64,000 nucleotides of DNA from positions 74,868,643 to 74,932,642 of the forward strand of contig OX377202.1 in NCBI GenBank assembly GCA_947396885.1. The letters run 5' to 3'. Made by a program: the position numbers and the translations under genes. Each line of letters opens with the position of its first letter. Position 1 is the first letter of the stretch. This stretch comes from Heligmosomoides polygyrus polygyrus. Lineage: Eukaryota; Nematoda; Chromadorea; Rhabditida; Heligmosomidae. Positions 43,560-53,329 of this stretch are shown in pieces. Under the pieces are notes generated by a model. That model did no database searches and was not told the DNA's origin. It was given only the letters and a program-made list of their open reading frames with translations.

Positions 43560-44640
43560 GTTAAGGTGTTCTTTCTGACAGCTACAACTGATGATAAGAA
43601 GTTATTACCACGGCGAAGCCGTTAACAAGCCGTCAGTGCGTCCGAGAAGCCGCTCTGACGGCTGGTTCTTCATAAACATCCACCGGGGCGAGGGATTTCG
43701 ATAAGTTGCACCTTCTCTTCTGTGTCGGCTGCATAACCGCTGATCGATTGCGGATCGGGGCTGTGTTCGTACACTCTTTAGGTTTAGCAGAGGATTGTCT
43801 CGTAATTTTTCAGTTTTTCTACCGGCAGATTTCGAGAAATGTTCAGTCTTTTCAGATTTTTTCAGGATGTCATGGATACAATAGTCTTCTTTCTGAGGCA
43901 GCGATATCTGCTTCCAAAATTCCACCCCATGAAATTTCAAGTGTTAGCTACTAAACATGACTTAAGCACTTTCCTTACAAGATTTTTTGAAGCGCTCTTC
44001 AAATTGATGACGGAGTCGCAACGGAAGGAAGGACCTGTCACGAAAATAATTTTCTCTCTCTTTATGTAGGAAGCATCATCAGAATGTGGAATTGTGCCCT
44101 ATATCTTTTCAGGCCCTGCTTGGCACACAGTGATAAAATCATGCTTTTCTGTAACGATCTTCTGAATGATCAACAGTTGGCATCATTTGCAGGAAAAAGC
44201 GTCTCAAAAATCGACCTACCTGGCTACACACTCTGTCCCTTTTAGAACCCACTTTCTCTAGACACAATCCATATTCCCTTTTGCTTTAAATTTTCTATGG
44301 ATTTTTAAAAAGCTCAAAAAGTCGATGAGTTATTGCGGTTTACGTGCGGTAACTGCATTGGCGTCGATCAAGCGGAGGATGAACTTCTTGCGGAAGTAAT
44401 TTTCTACCTTCTGAATGAAAGAACATCAGAGAGTAAAACTAAATTGTACCCTACAAAATTTTAAGCTATGTGTATAATACTGTGAAAAAAGCTACGCTGC
44501 AGTGTCCAATATGACTGGGGGATCGAAGTCAAAATTCTTTTCTCTTATGAGAATAAAATTATTTCTACCTGAAGCAGACTATCTATGCACACAATTAAAA
44601 TTACTGTGCAATTTTTTATGTCGTGTACAATAGTAATTAA
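43560..44640. other. No recognisable gene
   Basis: Overlapping frames on both strands at 43,605-43,954 have no known motif. A small inverted pair CCGTCAG...CTGACGG lies at about 43,630-43,662. Nothing else was supported. Confidence 0.35.
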
Positions 44641-44649
44641 AAATCATGA

Positions 44650-45275
44650 TTTTACCATGGTTTTAATTTGAATCGATAGGTTTAATTGACCTATTTGTCT
44701 TGTCTTGCTCTCACGAGGTGACCTGGACAAGCAGGTTTGATCATATACAAAAACCGTTTGCAAAGGAGTCGACAGGGAAGCGTGCGACAATGATATTCTA
44801 ATCGTAGCTGAGCGCTTCGTGTTTCGATCGTTTTCAACTTCTGACAAGGGAACTATCTGCATTGCTTGGTCCTAGCAGCTCAGCAGATCTTGAAGGTTTG
44901 ACCTGATTCCAGCACATTAAAATACACCAGACTTCTACTGTGCCACAAATACAAAAATTACTTTTTTCACGAATGTTAGGTTTCTTCATCGATTTCGGAA
45001 TTTCGCTCGAGTCCAACAATTACCGCTTTTATGTGGTGTTGCTTCATTGGATCCACTTCTTACCGAAAGTGACGATAAAATTGAAGAAACCGCTGTTCTT
45101 GGTTTTGCAGTTGAGAGTTCCAGCGAAGGCGACTCGTGACGCTTTGTTTGCGTCGTTCAGCTGATGTGGCGCGCGTTTTCCACACCGATTTCGCTTGCCA
45201 ACTGCGTGCAAATGATAAGCGACGGTAGCATGGTGATAGGCAAGTCTCTCTGCGAATTTACCTGTATGTTGCAAG
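44650..45275 (-). pseudogene. Remnant of a second mariner-like transposase family
   Basis: Reading leftward: ERLAYHHATVAYHLHAVGK (second helix-turn-helix), NRCGKRAPHQLNDANKASRV, GFFNFIVTFGKKWIQ (the FxxxIVTxDEKW region with Asp replaced by Gly), then WLDSSEIPKSMKKPN and LMCWNQVKPSRSAELLG in other frames. The order matches mariner-superfamily transposases, but the words differ from the 27.9 and 41.2 kb copies, so this is another family. The N-terminus and the last catalytic region are lost. Confidence 0.68.
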
Positions 45276-45279
45276 TCGG

Positions 45280-46140
45280 CGGCCCCAGTGCAGCGGCTGT
45301 GCCGTATACACGTGGGACACTAACATGCCCCATGGGGCACTCGAAGCTGCCAAGGCCCAGTACCCCGGGAAGGTGAAGGGTTCCATGCCCTAAAGTGCCA
45401 CGTCCGAAGTGGGGATTCCCCGGGTCCATCCCTTCACTCCCCGCTGAATTGTATCCATTCAGCCCCGGGCTGCAGCCAGCACAGCACCATGAGGGGACAC
45501 TACACAACCCCTGCCAGAATCTGCCCCCCCCCCCCTGCACGGACCCGGGGGCTTGACAGGCTTTCCCCGGCAACCCAGCAATGACAACAACAATAACCAG
45601 AATACCTATATAACACTGTACGAACGGACTCACCGCATTCCCTCGAGTTGCACACCGGATACTAACACAGATTTGTCTCACACCACACTCCGACATAGTA
45701 GGATAGGAATATAGCCGAGCACACAATGATGAAGAGCCGGCAGAGTATAGCGGAGAGGGACGCAGAGTGGGCCGGGCGCTTCACTGTGCGGAGCACTCAG
45801 CGCCCTCAACCCTGGCGACCCTTCTAGGAAGGGTCGCCTCCCATCCGATCGGTAGTCGACGCCGTGATGAAGAAAGGTGACGAGATAGCCAGGCCCCCGG
45901 CTGGCGCGGCTGAACTGGAGCTGGCAGGCGAGCGCAGCCGCTCGCGGTCGATGCAGGCGTCGAATGGATTTGCCGGCTTGCGCGGGAAGCGGGTTATACC
46001 CGTTCCGGAGCGCGCGCCCCGCCCGCCGATCAATGCCAGCGGAGGCGGGGCAGGCCGCGCGAGGGCCGCTCGCCGACGCGCGCGCGCCCGCAGGACTGGG
46101 GGACTGCGAAGGTCGCGAGTCGCGACACTGTAGGTTGGCT
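45280..46140. other. GC-rich stretch without a recognised gene
   Basis: The GC content rises sharply, and frames are open in several registers on both strands, which is expected from composition. A 12-C tract lies at 45,524-45,535. GGCGACCCTTCTAGGAAGGG with TCGCC forms a small perfect hairpin at about 45,816-45,840. No motif was found in any frame. Confidence 0.4.
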
Positions 46141-46268
46141 TGAGTTCGACTCGACACTAAATTTAATGCCTCGTTGTCCACATCGTGAGGGCGTATTTTA
46201 GGCTATTCGTCTTCCAGACTCTCATCTCCGTATAGAAGATGCTGAAACCAACCTTGACACTGACGTAA

Positions 46269-46603
46269 GGCCGGGGGCATACTTCCATCGCCGCGATGCC
46301 ATCGCGGCGCTCAGTTAATGGCCATTCCGCCGCACGCGGCCGAATAGTCAAAGAAAACCTCGCCGCGGCCGCCGCAACAGTGGCGGTCGGCATGCGCGAT
46401 GGCTTCCCGCGCCCATCGCGGGCATGGCATACTTTTTCGCGCCGCGCGCGGTGTTTAGCTTGATCCTGGACGGATCGCCGTCGCGCTCCCTTGCAGAGCG
46501 ATGGGCGATGCGACGAGCACAGAGAAATTCAAATTGTTTCGCGTCGCTCTGCAAAACTCATCGCCGCGATTGAATCGCGGCGACGGGAAGTATGCACGAG
46601 GCC
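46269..46603. mobile_element. TAA-flanked MITE, 335 bp
   Basis: GGCCGGGGGCATACTTCC at the left and, complemented, GGCCTCGTGCATACTTCC at the right are followed by matching CGTCGCCGCGAT-type sequence and CGCGGCG. TAA flanks both ends (46,266-46,268 and 46,604-46,606). The termini resemble those of the 10.3 kb MITE (GGCC...ATACTTC). Internal frames are short. Confidence 0.82.
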
Positions 46604-46699
46604 TAATGGTGGGCGCCGTTATGAAGTAGCTCTGATAAGATGGGCTGAGATACAGCAGCATTTCTGCCTTGCTTGAAGTCGTACCTCAAGCAACCTCGT

Positions 46700-47795
46700 A
46701 CTCTGTATTTTTGATTGATCATTATCAGACGATGTCAGATGCGACCCTCAACGTCATCGCCCTCCGACGACGCCAGATGTCACCCTCAACCTTCTCGCCC
46801 CGTCTCCTTACTGGCCAACGTGGCCAACTTCTATAGCCTACATGCTCAGGGCGCTCACGTACGTAGTCACAATAAAGACGTTCATTCACTATTGTCTACA
46901 GCACACTATATTTTAGTGGATCGGCTAAAATAAGCCATCAATCTTGTGTTAAAGAGTAACATCTTTAACACCAAAAAACCTAGCTTGCTACAGTGAGCTT
47001 GTAAAGTCGGTTGTAGCCTAACCGCAAACAAAAGTCGGCTGTAGCCCACGCCCAACCGTTAGTATCTTGTACGCCAGGCGCCAGACGTACCCAGAGCGAA
47101 TTTCGCAGGAGAGAAATCAAGCCTTCGGTACAATCTAGTGCTCGCACCAGTTTCTTTCAAGCAGAGAAACTAATCCACTCATAGAATAGCGTCGGAAATT
47201 CGTACACAATGGCGTTGCACTTCCACAGAAACCCCATCATTAACTGCACCACCACGCTCAAAAACCTTACTGCAAGGTACACAGTGTATATACAAGGTCA
47301 GATTACCCTTCGGTAGATGAGGAGAGGTATGAAAAATGCAGATCGACTATGCATTGTTGCAAAGCAGAATCAGTCAAATCAACGGAACGAGAGATAAACT
47401 CGAGAAGCTCTATATAGAGATTCGCGAGAAATAGAAAAATTGTAAAAATAAGTCCAGGAAAAGGACGTAATGCTCAAAATCGAGCAAATTTAGAGCGAAT
47501 CTCAATTGCACAGAGAAACGGCCGATGCAAACGATCTAATCCTCATGTTGGCTGGTCATTGTACGCTCCACTGTGCACAGGAATCTAAGTGCACAATGGA
47601 GTATACAATGAGCGAGAAATTGGGTTTCATCTCACAGCGATCCCTAATATTGCAAAATACCGATTCCGAGCACGTCAGTCAATAAAATGACGAAAAGGAA
47701 GCCATCAACCGCCCGGAGCAAAATCACAATAGCGAGAGTAACTCCTCGCAGATCGCGATCGCTCCAAACTCGGTCGTTACCAATATAATTCACCA
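46700..47795 (+). pseudogene. Possible retroelement remnant (LTR-like piece and coiled-coil gag-like frames)
   Basis: The first 250 bases include a polyadenylation-like AATAAAG at about 46,870 and end near GTAGCCCACGCCC. From about 47,340 discontinuous frames give LLQSRISQINGTRDKLEKLY and then AIAPNSVVTNIIHQVL-type sequence, with the heptad-like pattern of some retroelement Gag N-termini. The evidence is weak: no zinc knuckle, protease or reverse transcriptase is present, and the right side is cut by the long-TIR element. Confidence 0.3.
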
Positions 47796-47797
47796 GG

Positions 47798-49115
47798 TAC
47801 TATCTCAACGGTAGATCGGAACGGCTCAAGTCTTGTATATGGACAGAACCGCATCTTCCTGGAAAGTGACAAGCTGCAGGTATCTCGACACCAATCCAAC
47901 TCTGCGAAGGATTAGGGGCGACAAAAGTCGGGTGTTGGCGGCTTATTAATTCACGTGCTCCGCAGACGACAGGCGCACGCGGGATGAAGGCTCATATCGC
48001 GGCTCAGAGCACTGCACAGGTAGCGTAGTAGGGAAGCACCCGGACTCGTGAGCGAGGGGTTGGGATTTGGGTCCCTTCAGACTGCGCTTGTTTTTCAATT
48101 TTGCAAAATCCATGTTTATTCTATAGGTGATCCACTTATGGGCATCACAATATGTTATAGAGCATGCTTTCAAAACAAAAGGTAAATTAATTACAAAATA
48201 TCTAACGTTACATAACTACAGCTTCACACAAAATAGATTTACAAATATGCTAGCGTTTACAAGCAAACAAGGATATTATATGTGATTTCTAACACCAGTG
48301 GTACGCACTATCATGGTGTATAAAGCAATACGAGTGCTTGCAATATAAGCAATGAATGAAAGCCTGAGCAATGAATCAAAGATCTCGTCTTCTTTAAGTT
48401 CCAGGCTCTCTTCATCGCAGATTTCCTCCAACTGTTTATTTTCGAACAACTTCAAAATTCTTGCTATCCTGTCTGCCAACTTCTTTTCCTCCCTAGATGG
48501 AGGCGCACCCAAAGGCGGTCCGCATTCCAGAGTAGGTAAGTGGATAACAACACGAGCACTGGTGAGCATGACATTGACGACGCCGTATAACTAATAGGCT
48601 GTTCCCTGTTAACGTATCTCCTTATGTATCAACTCATCGTATACAAGGCGGCTAAACTATAGCGGTCAACATGTGCTGTTTTGGTTGTGGAGAATGGGAA
48701 CTGCTTCGGTTCTTTAGAAGTATACATTTTTGCTAATCTGCAGTTTGAAGCATATTTTATATATAAACGTGATCTATAACATACTACAATACTACTACCT
48801 GTATCACCTCTATGATCAACATGAATTTTGCAAAAGTGCAAAACAAACGCAGTCTGCGGGACCCAAAACCCCGAACCCTCACTCACGAGTCGGGCGCTTC
48901 CCTGCTGCAGCACCTGTGCACTGCGGTGAGCCGCGATACGAGCCCTCATCCCGCGCGTGCTGCCAACACCCGACTTCCGTCTCCCCTAACTCTGTGCAGA
49001 GTTGTATTGGGGTCAAGATACCTGCAGTTTGTTACATCCCAGGGAGAGGCGGTTCTGTCCATATACAACACTTAGGCCGTTCCGACCTAGCGTTGAGATA
49101 GTATTGTCTCAGAAA
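47798..49115. mobile_element. Element with long terminal inverted repeats (about 350 bp arms)
   Basis: The arms at 47,798-48,165 and 48,770-49,115 are inverted copies of about 80 percent identity by eye. Matching landmarks are GTACTATCTCAAC and GTTGAGATAGTAT at the outer ends, CGGTTCTGTCCATATACAA, CGCAGTCTG...GGGACCCAAA, and GATCTATAACATA at the inner ends. The spacer of about 600 bases has a minus-strand frame but no transposase. It fits a foldback or non-autonomous TIR transposon. A target duplication was not identified. Confidence 0.7.
48276..48569 (-). CDS. Unidentified 97-codon frame inside the long-TIR element
   Basis: The frame lies wholly in the unique spacer between the inverted arms. 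Its middle is charged and helix-like (EEKKLADRIARILKLFENKQ, followed by an acidic stretch), its C-terminal part hydrophobic (LSFIAYIAS). I do not recognise it. It may be captured host coding sequence, an exon (a CTAG/GGAGG junction lies nearby, but I could not support a splice), or chance. Coding is plausible but unproven. Confidence 0.3.
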   Translation of the reverse strand: MLTSARVVIHLPTLECGPPLGAPPSREEKKLADRIARILKLFENKQLEEICDEESLELKEDEIFDSLLRLSFIAYIASTRIALYTMIVRTTGVRNHI

Positions 49116-49310
49116 AACTCTTCTAAGGGCAGCTGGGGGGGGGGCGAAACAGATTTTACGAACCAAAAGCGAAGATTCGAGATAGGAAAAGGAAAAAACC
49201 GAGGCTTGTTTAGCGTTGTTTGGGCCCTGCATAGGAGCAACTTTGGTAGGGTTGGGGAACCAAAAGGAAGAGAATCTCGGATGTGGGGCGAATTCTGTGC
49301 GGGACCACGC

Positions 49311-50090
49311 TCAGGGGAGCGAGCGGAGAGGCGGCGGCTGCGGGAGCTGTCGGTGTACCGTCATCGATCGGCGCGACGGACTCTGGCCGCCCGTAGGTGT
49401 TTTTTTTTTATATTTTTTGTACGATATCGGCGTCATGTTGTGTGTGAAATCGAGTTTGTCGAGGGGATGGGAAGAAGTGAAGAGCGTTAAAATGTCTGAA
49501 TGGGCCGAATAAAAGAAAGAGATGAAAAAATCGACTTGGTCCCAGGGATCCAAAGACGAAATAGACGTAATAATTTCCGAATGGGACGAATGATAGGGAC
49601 GGCTTCCACGGTCGATTATTTGGAGGGGATCCGAAGACGAAATAAACCAATAGGTTTCTGAATGTTTCGATTCATAGAAATGGCTTAAAAAATCGACTTC
49701 GCCAAGGGGAACCGAAGAGGGAATGGACTTAGAATTTTCTGAAGGTCGAATGGTAGAAACAGCTGCCACAATCGACTATTTGGATGAGATCCGAAGACGA
49801 AGTATGAATGAATGGCTTCTGAAGTTGGCTTCGGCTAAAAGGTCCGCAGAGGAAACAGTTGTAATGGTTTCCGAATGGGTGAATTCATAGGAACGGTACC
49901 CATAGTCGGCTAACTGGAGGGAATCCGAAAAAGATGAATGTGGAATCTTTAAAATGGGACGATTGGTGTGAATGGCTTCAAAAAACGACTCCACCGAGGG
50001 GATGCGATGAGGAGATAAGCCTATAAGTATTCAGATGAGATGATTCATCGGAATGGCTTCCAGTATCGCCTTGTTTGAGCTTCGTCCTTC
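49311..50090 (-). repeat. Degenerate tandem array, about 78-81 bp unit, open on the minus strand
   Basis: Units start at roughly 49,457, 49,535, 49,616, 49,698, 49,774, 49,832, 49,908, 49,986 and 50,065, most 76-82 bases apart. Consensus words are GGGGATCCGAAGACGAAATA, TTCCGAATGGG, GGAACGGCTTCCA and a TCGACT-type start. On the minus strand one frame runs from 49,994 to 49,311, about 228 codons, with a single TAG at 49,776-49,778. Its translation is itself a repeat of about 27 residues (VDFLSHFYESKHSE, VDFFISFFYSAHSD, SSLDPWDQ, SSSDPLQI). Whether this is a repeat protein or a satellite with a fortuitous frame is open. Confidence 0.6.
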
Positions 50091-50467
50091 AACGAAATTG
50101 TGATTTGGATGACTTAAAAGAGTGATGTGGTCCCACGAAGAATTGCAAAACTGTGGTTTGCACGTGACGGAGGCGTAGCGAAATACGCTCGCTCTGTAAT
50201 GAATCGATGAGTCACATCGGACTTCTTCGGGCTTCTGTACGCCATTATGTTCGTCTTCATGCGAGTTTTGTTCTCCGCTGGTTTTATCTGTGTCACTCTA
50301 TCTTATAGTTGGAATCATTACACTGAAGGCATTGCGCTAGAGGTATTCCGGAGGGAGGTGAATTGGGGTGGAGGTTGAGTGATTTTGACGACGGATGCAT
50401 TAAAATGGCTTTCACACAGGCGGCGGAAAAATACGGTGCAGAAAAATGACGCTCTTCCCGACAGCAG

Positions 50468-51780
50468 TTGAGAGAAAAAGGTTTGTCAAGCGATTGGGCG
50501 TCACATTCGACGAACAAATGGGAGAGTGGATAGTTGTTGACAGCGGCAACGATCAGGTACGGTCTTTGAAGAGGACCGCTAAAATGCTCTGATGCAACTA
50601 TCTCACCACATTTTCACAGATCGTCCTCCTGCCCCTCGGCCGCGCCATCACCAATCGCAACGGGCGGGTCGTATACAAGTCGGCTGCGTCTGTCCCCAAT
50701 CAGGGGGAAATGCGGTTGTTCTGACAACGAGGGACATCAGAATCGTGGCACTTGGGGACAGCCAGCAGCTGATGCCGTCCGTGGTCATCACAAAAACTGA
50801 AGGATACGCTAGTGGTCAGTATCTTCGGCGGCACATCTGCATAACGTTTTCTGGTGTAACACTATAAAAACTATAACCAGGCCTCGCAGAGACGAGACTC
50901 AAGCGTGTATGACGATCCTGTACGACCGTGCCGACTGGTGGACAATAAACTTACTGGAAGGGAAGGAAAATGGCGCGGCCAGTTTTCCTTCGACTTTTTC
51001 ACGGTAGCTCACTTTAGGAACTCATTGCAGCTTCTGTCACAACACCGCTACTTCACTCCGACTAGCTTGAGGCAGTTCAGACCACCATCGCCGATTTTCG
51101 GTTTCTGTAGCGGAAGCATGCTCGCCGTGACGGACCTCGGTGACTGTTGTTTTGTCTTTCTTCCTCATCAGTTTCAAAAACCACTCTGCGTCGTTTCCTC
51201 ATGATTTCAGTTATATTACTTATAGGGACAAATTACTACTCCATCTTCTTCAACTATGACGACGCCATCCACAAGTACGGAATGGCTGCGCTGAAGGCAT
51301 GGTCAGGACGGTCAGTTCTCCTGCTGTAACTTATAACAATCGCTTTCATTAATTTTCTGAAAGCTAATTTGCTGTTTATTTGCTTACCGTTTAGGCGCTT
51401 GCATCGGGCCACCGGCGTCTTTTTTGATGACGACGGTATGGCTGTGGTGGCCGACGCAGCGGCACGCAGGATCCACGTAAGCAAGAAAATATTACTTCCC
51501 TTAAAATTCCAGTTTACAAGGGCTCCTTTCAGATATTCGACCTGTTCGGCTACCACGTGAATGAAGTCGACTTGGTTGACGGGAACGAGAAACCATTGCA
51601 GCCGCGTTATTTAAGTAAGTGACATGTCATAAAGCGTTGACTCCCTTCCTTCTGTTCAAAATTCTGTGTAATTTAGGTGGATTGTTCATCAATCGTGCCG
51701 GCTTCATGGCAGTTTGCGACCGCAAGGCCTTTAGCCGCCCACTTCACATCAACCGTCTCCTTGAAGATGAGTGGGATTGA
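50468..51780 (+). CDS. NHL-type beta-propeller gene, 3' portion (spliced)
   Basis: Exons read in phase: 50,468-50,556 (RFVKRLGVTFDEQMGEWIVV, DSGNDQ), 50,620-about 50,687, about 50,741-50,814, one ending at 51,139, then 51,226-51,310, 51,395-51,476, 51,533-51,614 and 51,677-51,780 with TGA. The last four junctions have matching phases and GT/AG borders, with introns of 56-86 bases. At least four blades fit the NHL pattern G(V/L)xxDxxGxxxVxDxxxxRIxxF: GVTFDEQMGEWIVVDSGND, SMLAVTDLG, GVFFDDDGMAVVADAAARRI and GLFINRAGFMAVCD. No RING, B-box or membrane segment is visible in this part. NHL blades usually mediate RNA or protein binding. The 5' end and the junctions between 50,680 and 51,139 are uncertain. 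A 53-base intron at 50,688-50,740 with a weak donor would keep the frame. Confidence 0.75.
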
Positions 51781-52099
51781 TCCCTAGAAAGGAAACGCAT
51801 ATCAGATCAGGCGGGCTTTTTCTCTGGACAGCTCTGCATTTGCTTTTTCGTGTAGCCGCACTGAAGTAGTTCATATGACGTTGTTTTTTCTGTTTTATGT
51901 TTAATTGTCTGTAGATGTTGCCTACCGTTTGTTATACATTTTTTATGCTGCACCTTTTTTGACTTGTGTCGATATCTTTCGGAATAGACTGCATTAGACT
52001 GGAAAGGGTTACCGAAATTGCATTACTTGGATGTTTTGGGAGCACTCTTTCTCGCAAAACGAAATATTAACCTTTTCCCTAACTCTCTTTGTCCGACTC

Positions 52100-53110
52100 G
52101 GTTCCTAGTAAAGTCACCTGTGGCCAAATTCATCAAAACCAAGTCGCAGAGTGAGTGTAGAGCTCGTGGTGCTGCTCCGGTGCTGCGTCTCCGTACGATT
52201 CGGCTCATCACAAGTCGTTCGTCGTCCCTCTCACTGCCTAATTTCATTAATACTAACACCTACTGCTCTTCAATGCTGTTTTCCTGGAGAGCAACTCCTG
52301 CTCCTGCTCTGCTATGTGCTGTATGACTGGTGTTCTGCACTTTCGCAGCTTGTCTACTTTTGCTACTGCTCTGTGCTCTAGTGTAGTGTACTCTGGTGAC
52401 GGGGTTTGTGTGTATAATTGTCGCTGGGGAACTCTGCCGCTGGTCTGCTGCCGCTCCGGTTCCCTCGGCGCTGTCTGTGTGCCATGCAGTTTATAGTCAG
52501 GTCGTCTGTGCTCGCCACTCAGTCGCAGCATTGTTTTTCTCTTATCCAAGTTTAGTTTTTATCCAAAAATTTCGTTCTCCGGCACTCTGTTGATGCTGAA
52601 CTTCGTGTCCCTACTGCATGACTTAGTCATATTATCAGTTTTGCGACTAAAGCAACGGATTTCCATGAGGGAAACAATATTATTTGCGCACTTATCCCAG
52701 TAGAAGTAATCTCTCCCGGAAATTTTTCGTCACTTATCCCAAATGGCAGCACATGCATAGTTGTCGCACTTTCCATGTTCGCTTTTGTATTTTTCACTTG
52801 TATCATCGTGTATGTTTTAATGTGTGTTACTTGCTCCTTATTTGTTTTATCTTCGCTATAACATGAATTGCTAGGCGTAGTTCGAAACGAGGGAAACGTA
52901 CTTGGCTGTCCGCAGACAGCCGAATACGTTTCCCATGTAATTCCCACTCTGTGCCGTTTTTTGCTTCACTCACGCTTTAAAAAATACCAAAAAAATTAAA
53001 ACGCCTCTGTAGTGTTATACGAACGGATACCCATTTTTACGGTTTTTTCTCCGTTTTTTAAAAATCCGCCTGTGACGTCATAATGACGTCACAGATACGG
53101 TAGGTTTCAG
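52100..53110 (-). repeat. Dispersed repeat R1, copy B, about 320 bp past the NHL gene stop
   Basis: On the minus strand it runs from the palindrome at 53,070-53,094 through GACGAAAAATTTCCGG (52,720) and CTGAGTGGCGAGCACAGACG (52,525) to GTTTTGATGAATTTGGCCAC (52,135). It aligns with 3.6-5.07 kb and, at its end, with 8.17-8.64 kb. Reading frames on both strands are short or low-complexity, so I do not call a gene. Confidence 0.62.
53070..53094. promoter_or_regulatory. 25-bp palindrome with two TGACGTCA (CRE-like) sites
   Basis: CTGTGACGTCATAATGACGT plus CACAG. TGACGTCA falls at 53,073-53,080 and 53,084-53,091, the consensus of CREB/ATF-type bZIP factors. The related sequence at 3,713-3,736 keeps only one complete site. 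Binding is inferred from the motif alone. Confidence 0.5.
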
Positions 53111-53329
53111 GTAGGCGGGTCCGACATTGAGAACCAACTGCTACACTTTGGGAGCCTTGGGTAGGGTATGGGCCCAAAGTTAGCCCTGACAGAAGACATA
53201 GCGCCAGTTTCAGATCCGTCGTAAACTGCAATCGCCTGAACTGGTGAGAACTCGGCCGTCACCCAGAGAAATGAAGGTGACACGGCACTGCCGGACTATT
53301 AAGCCTCCTAAAGCAACGTTAACGAAATT

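Noticed and set aside
45157..46181. 189- and 167-codon minus-strand frames
   Set aside because: They lie in a GC-rich stretch where several frames are open on both strands; no domain, no splice support.
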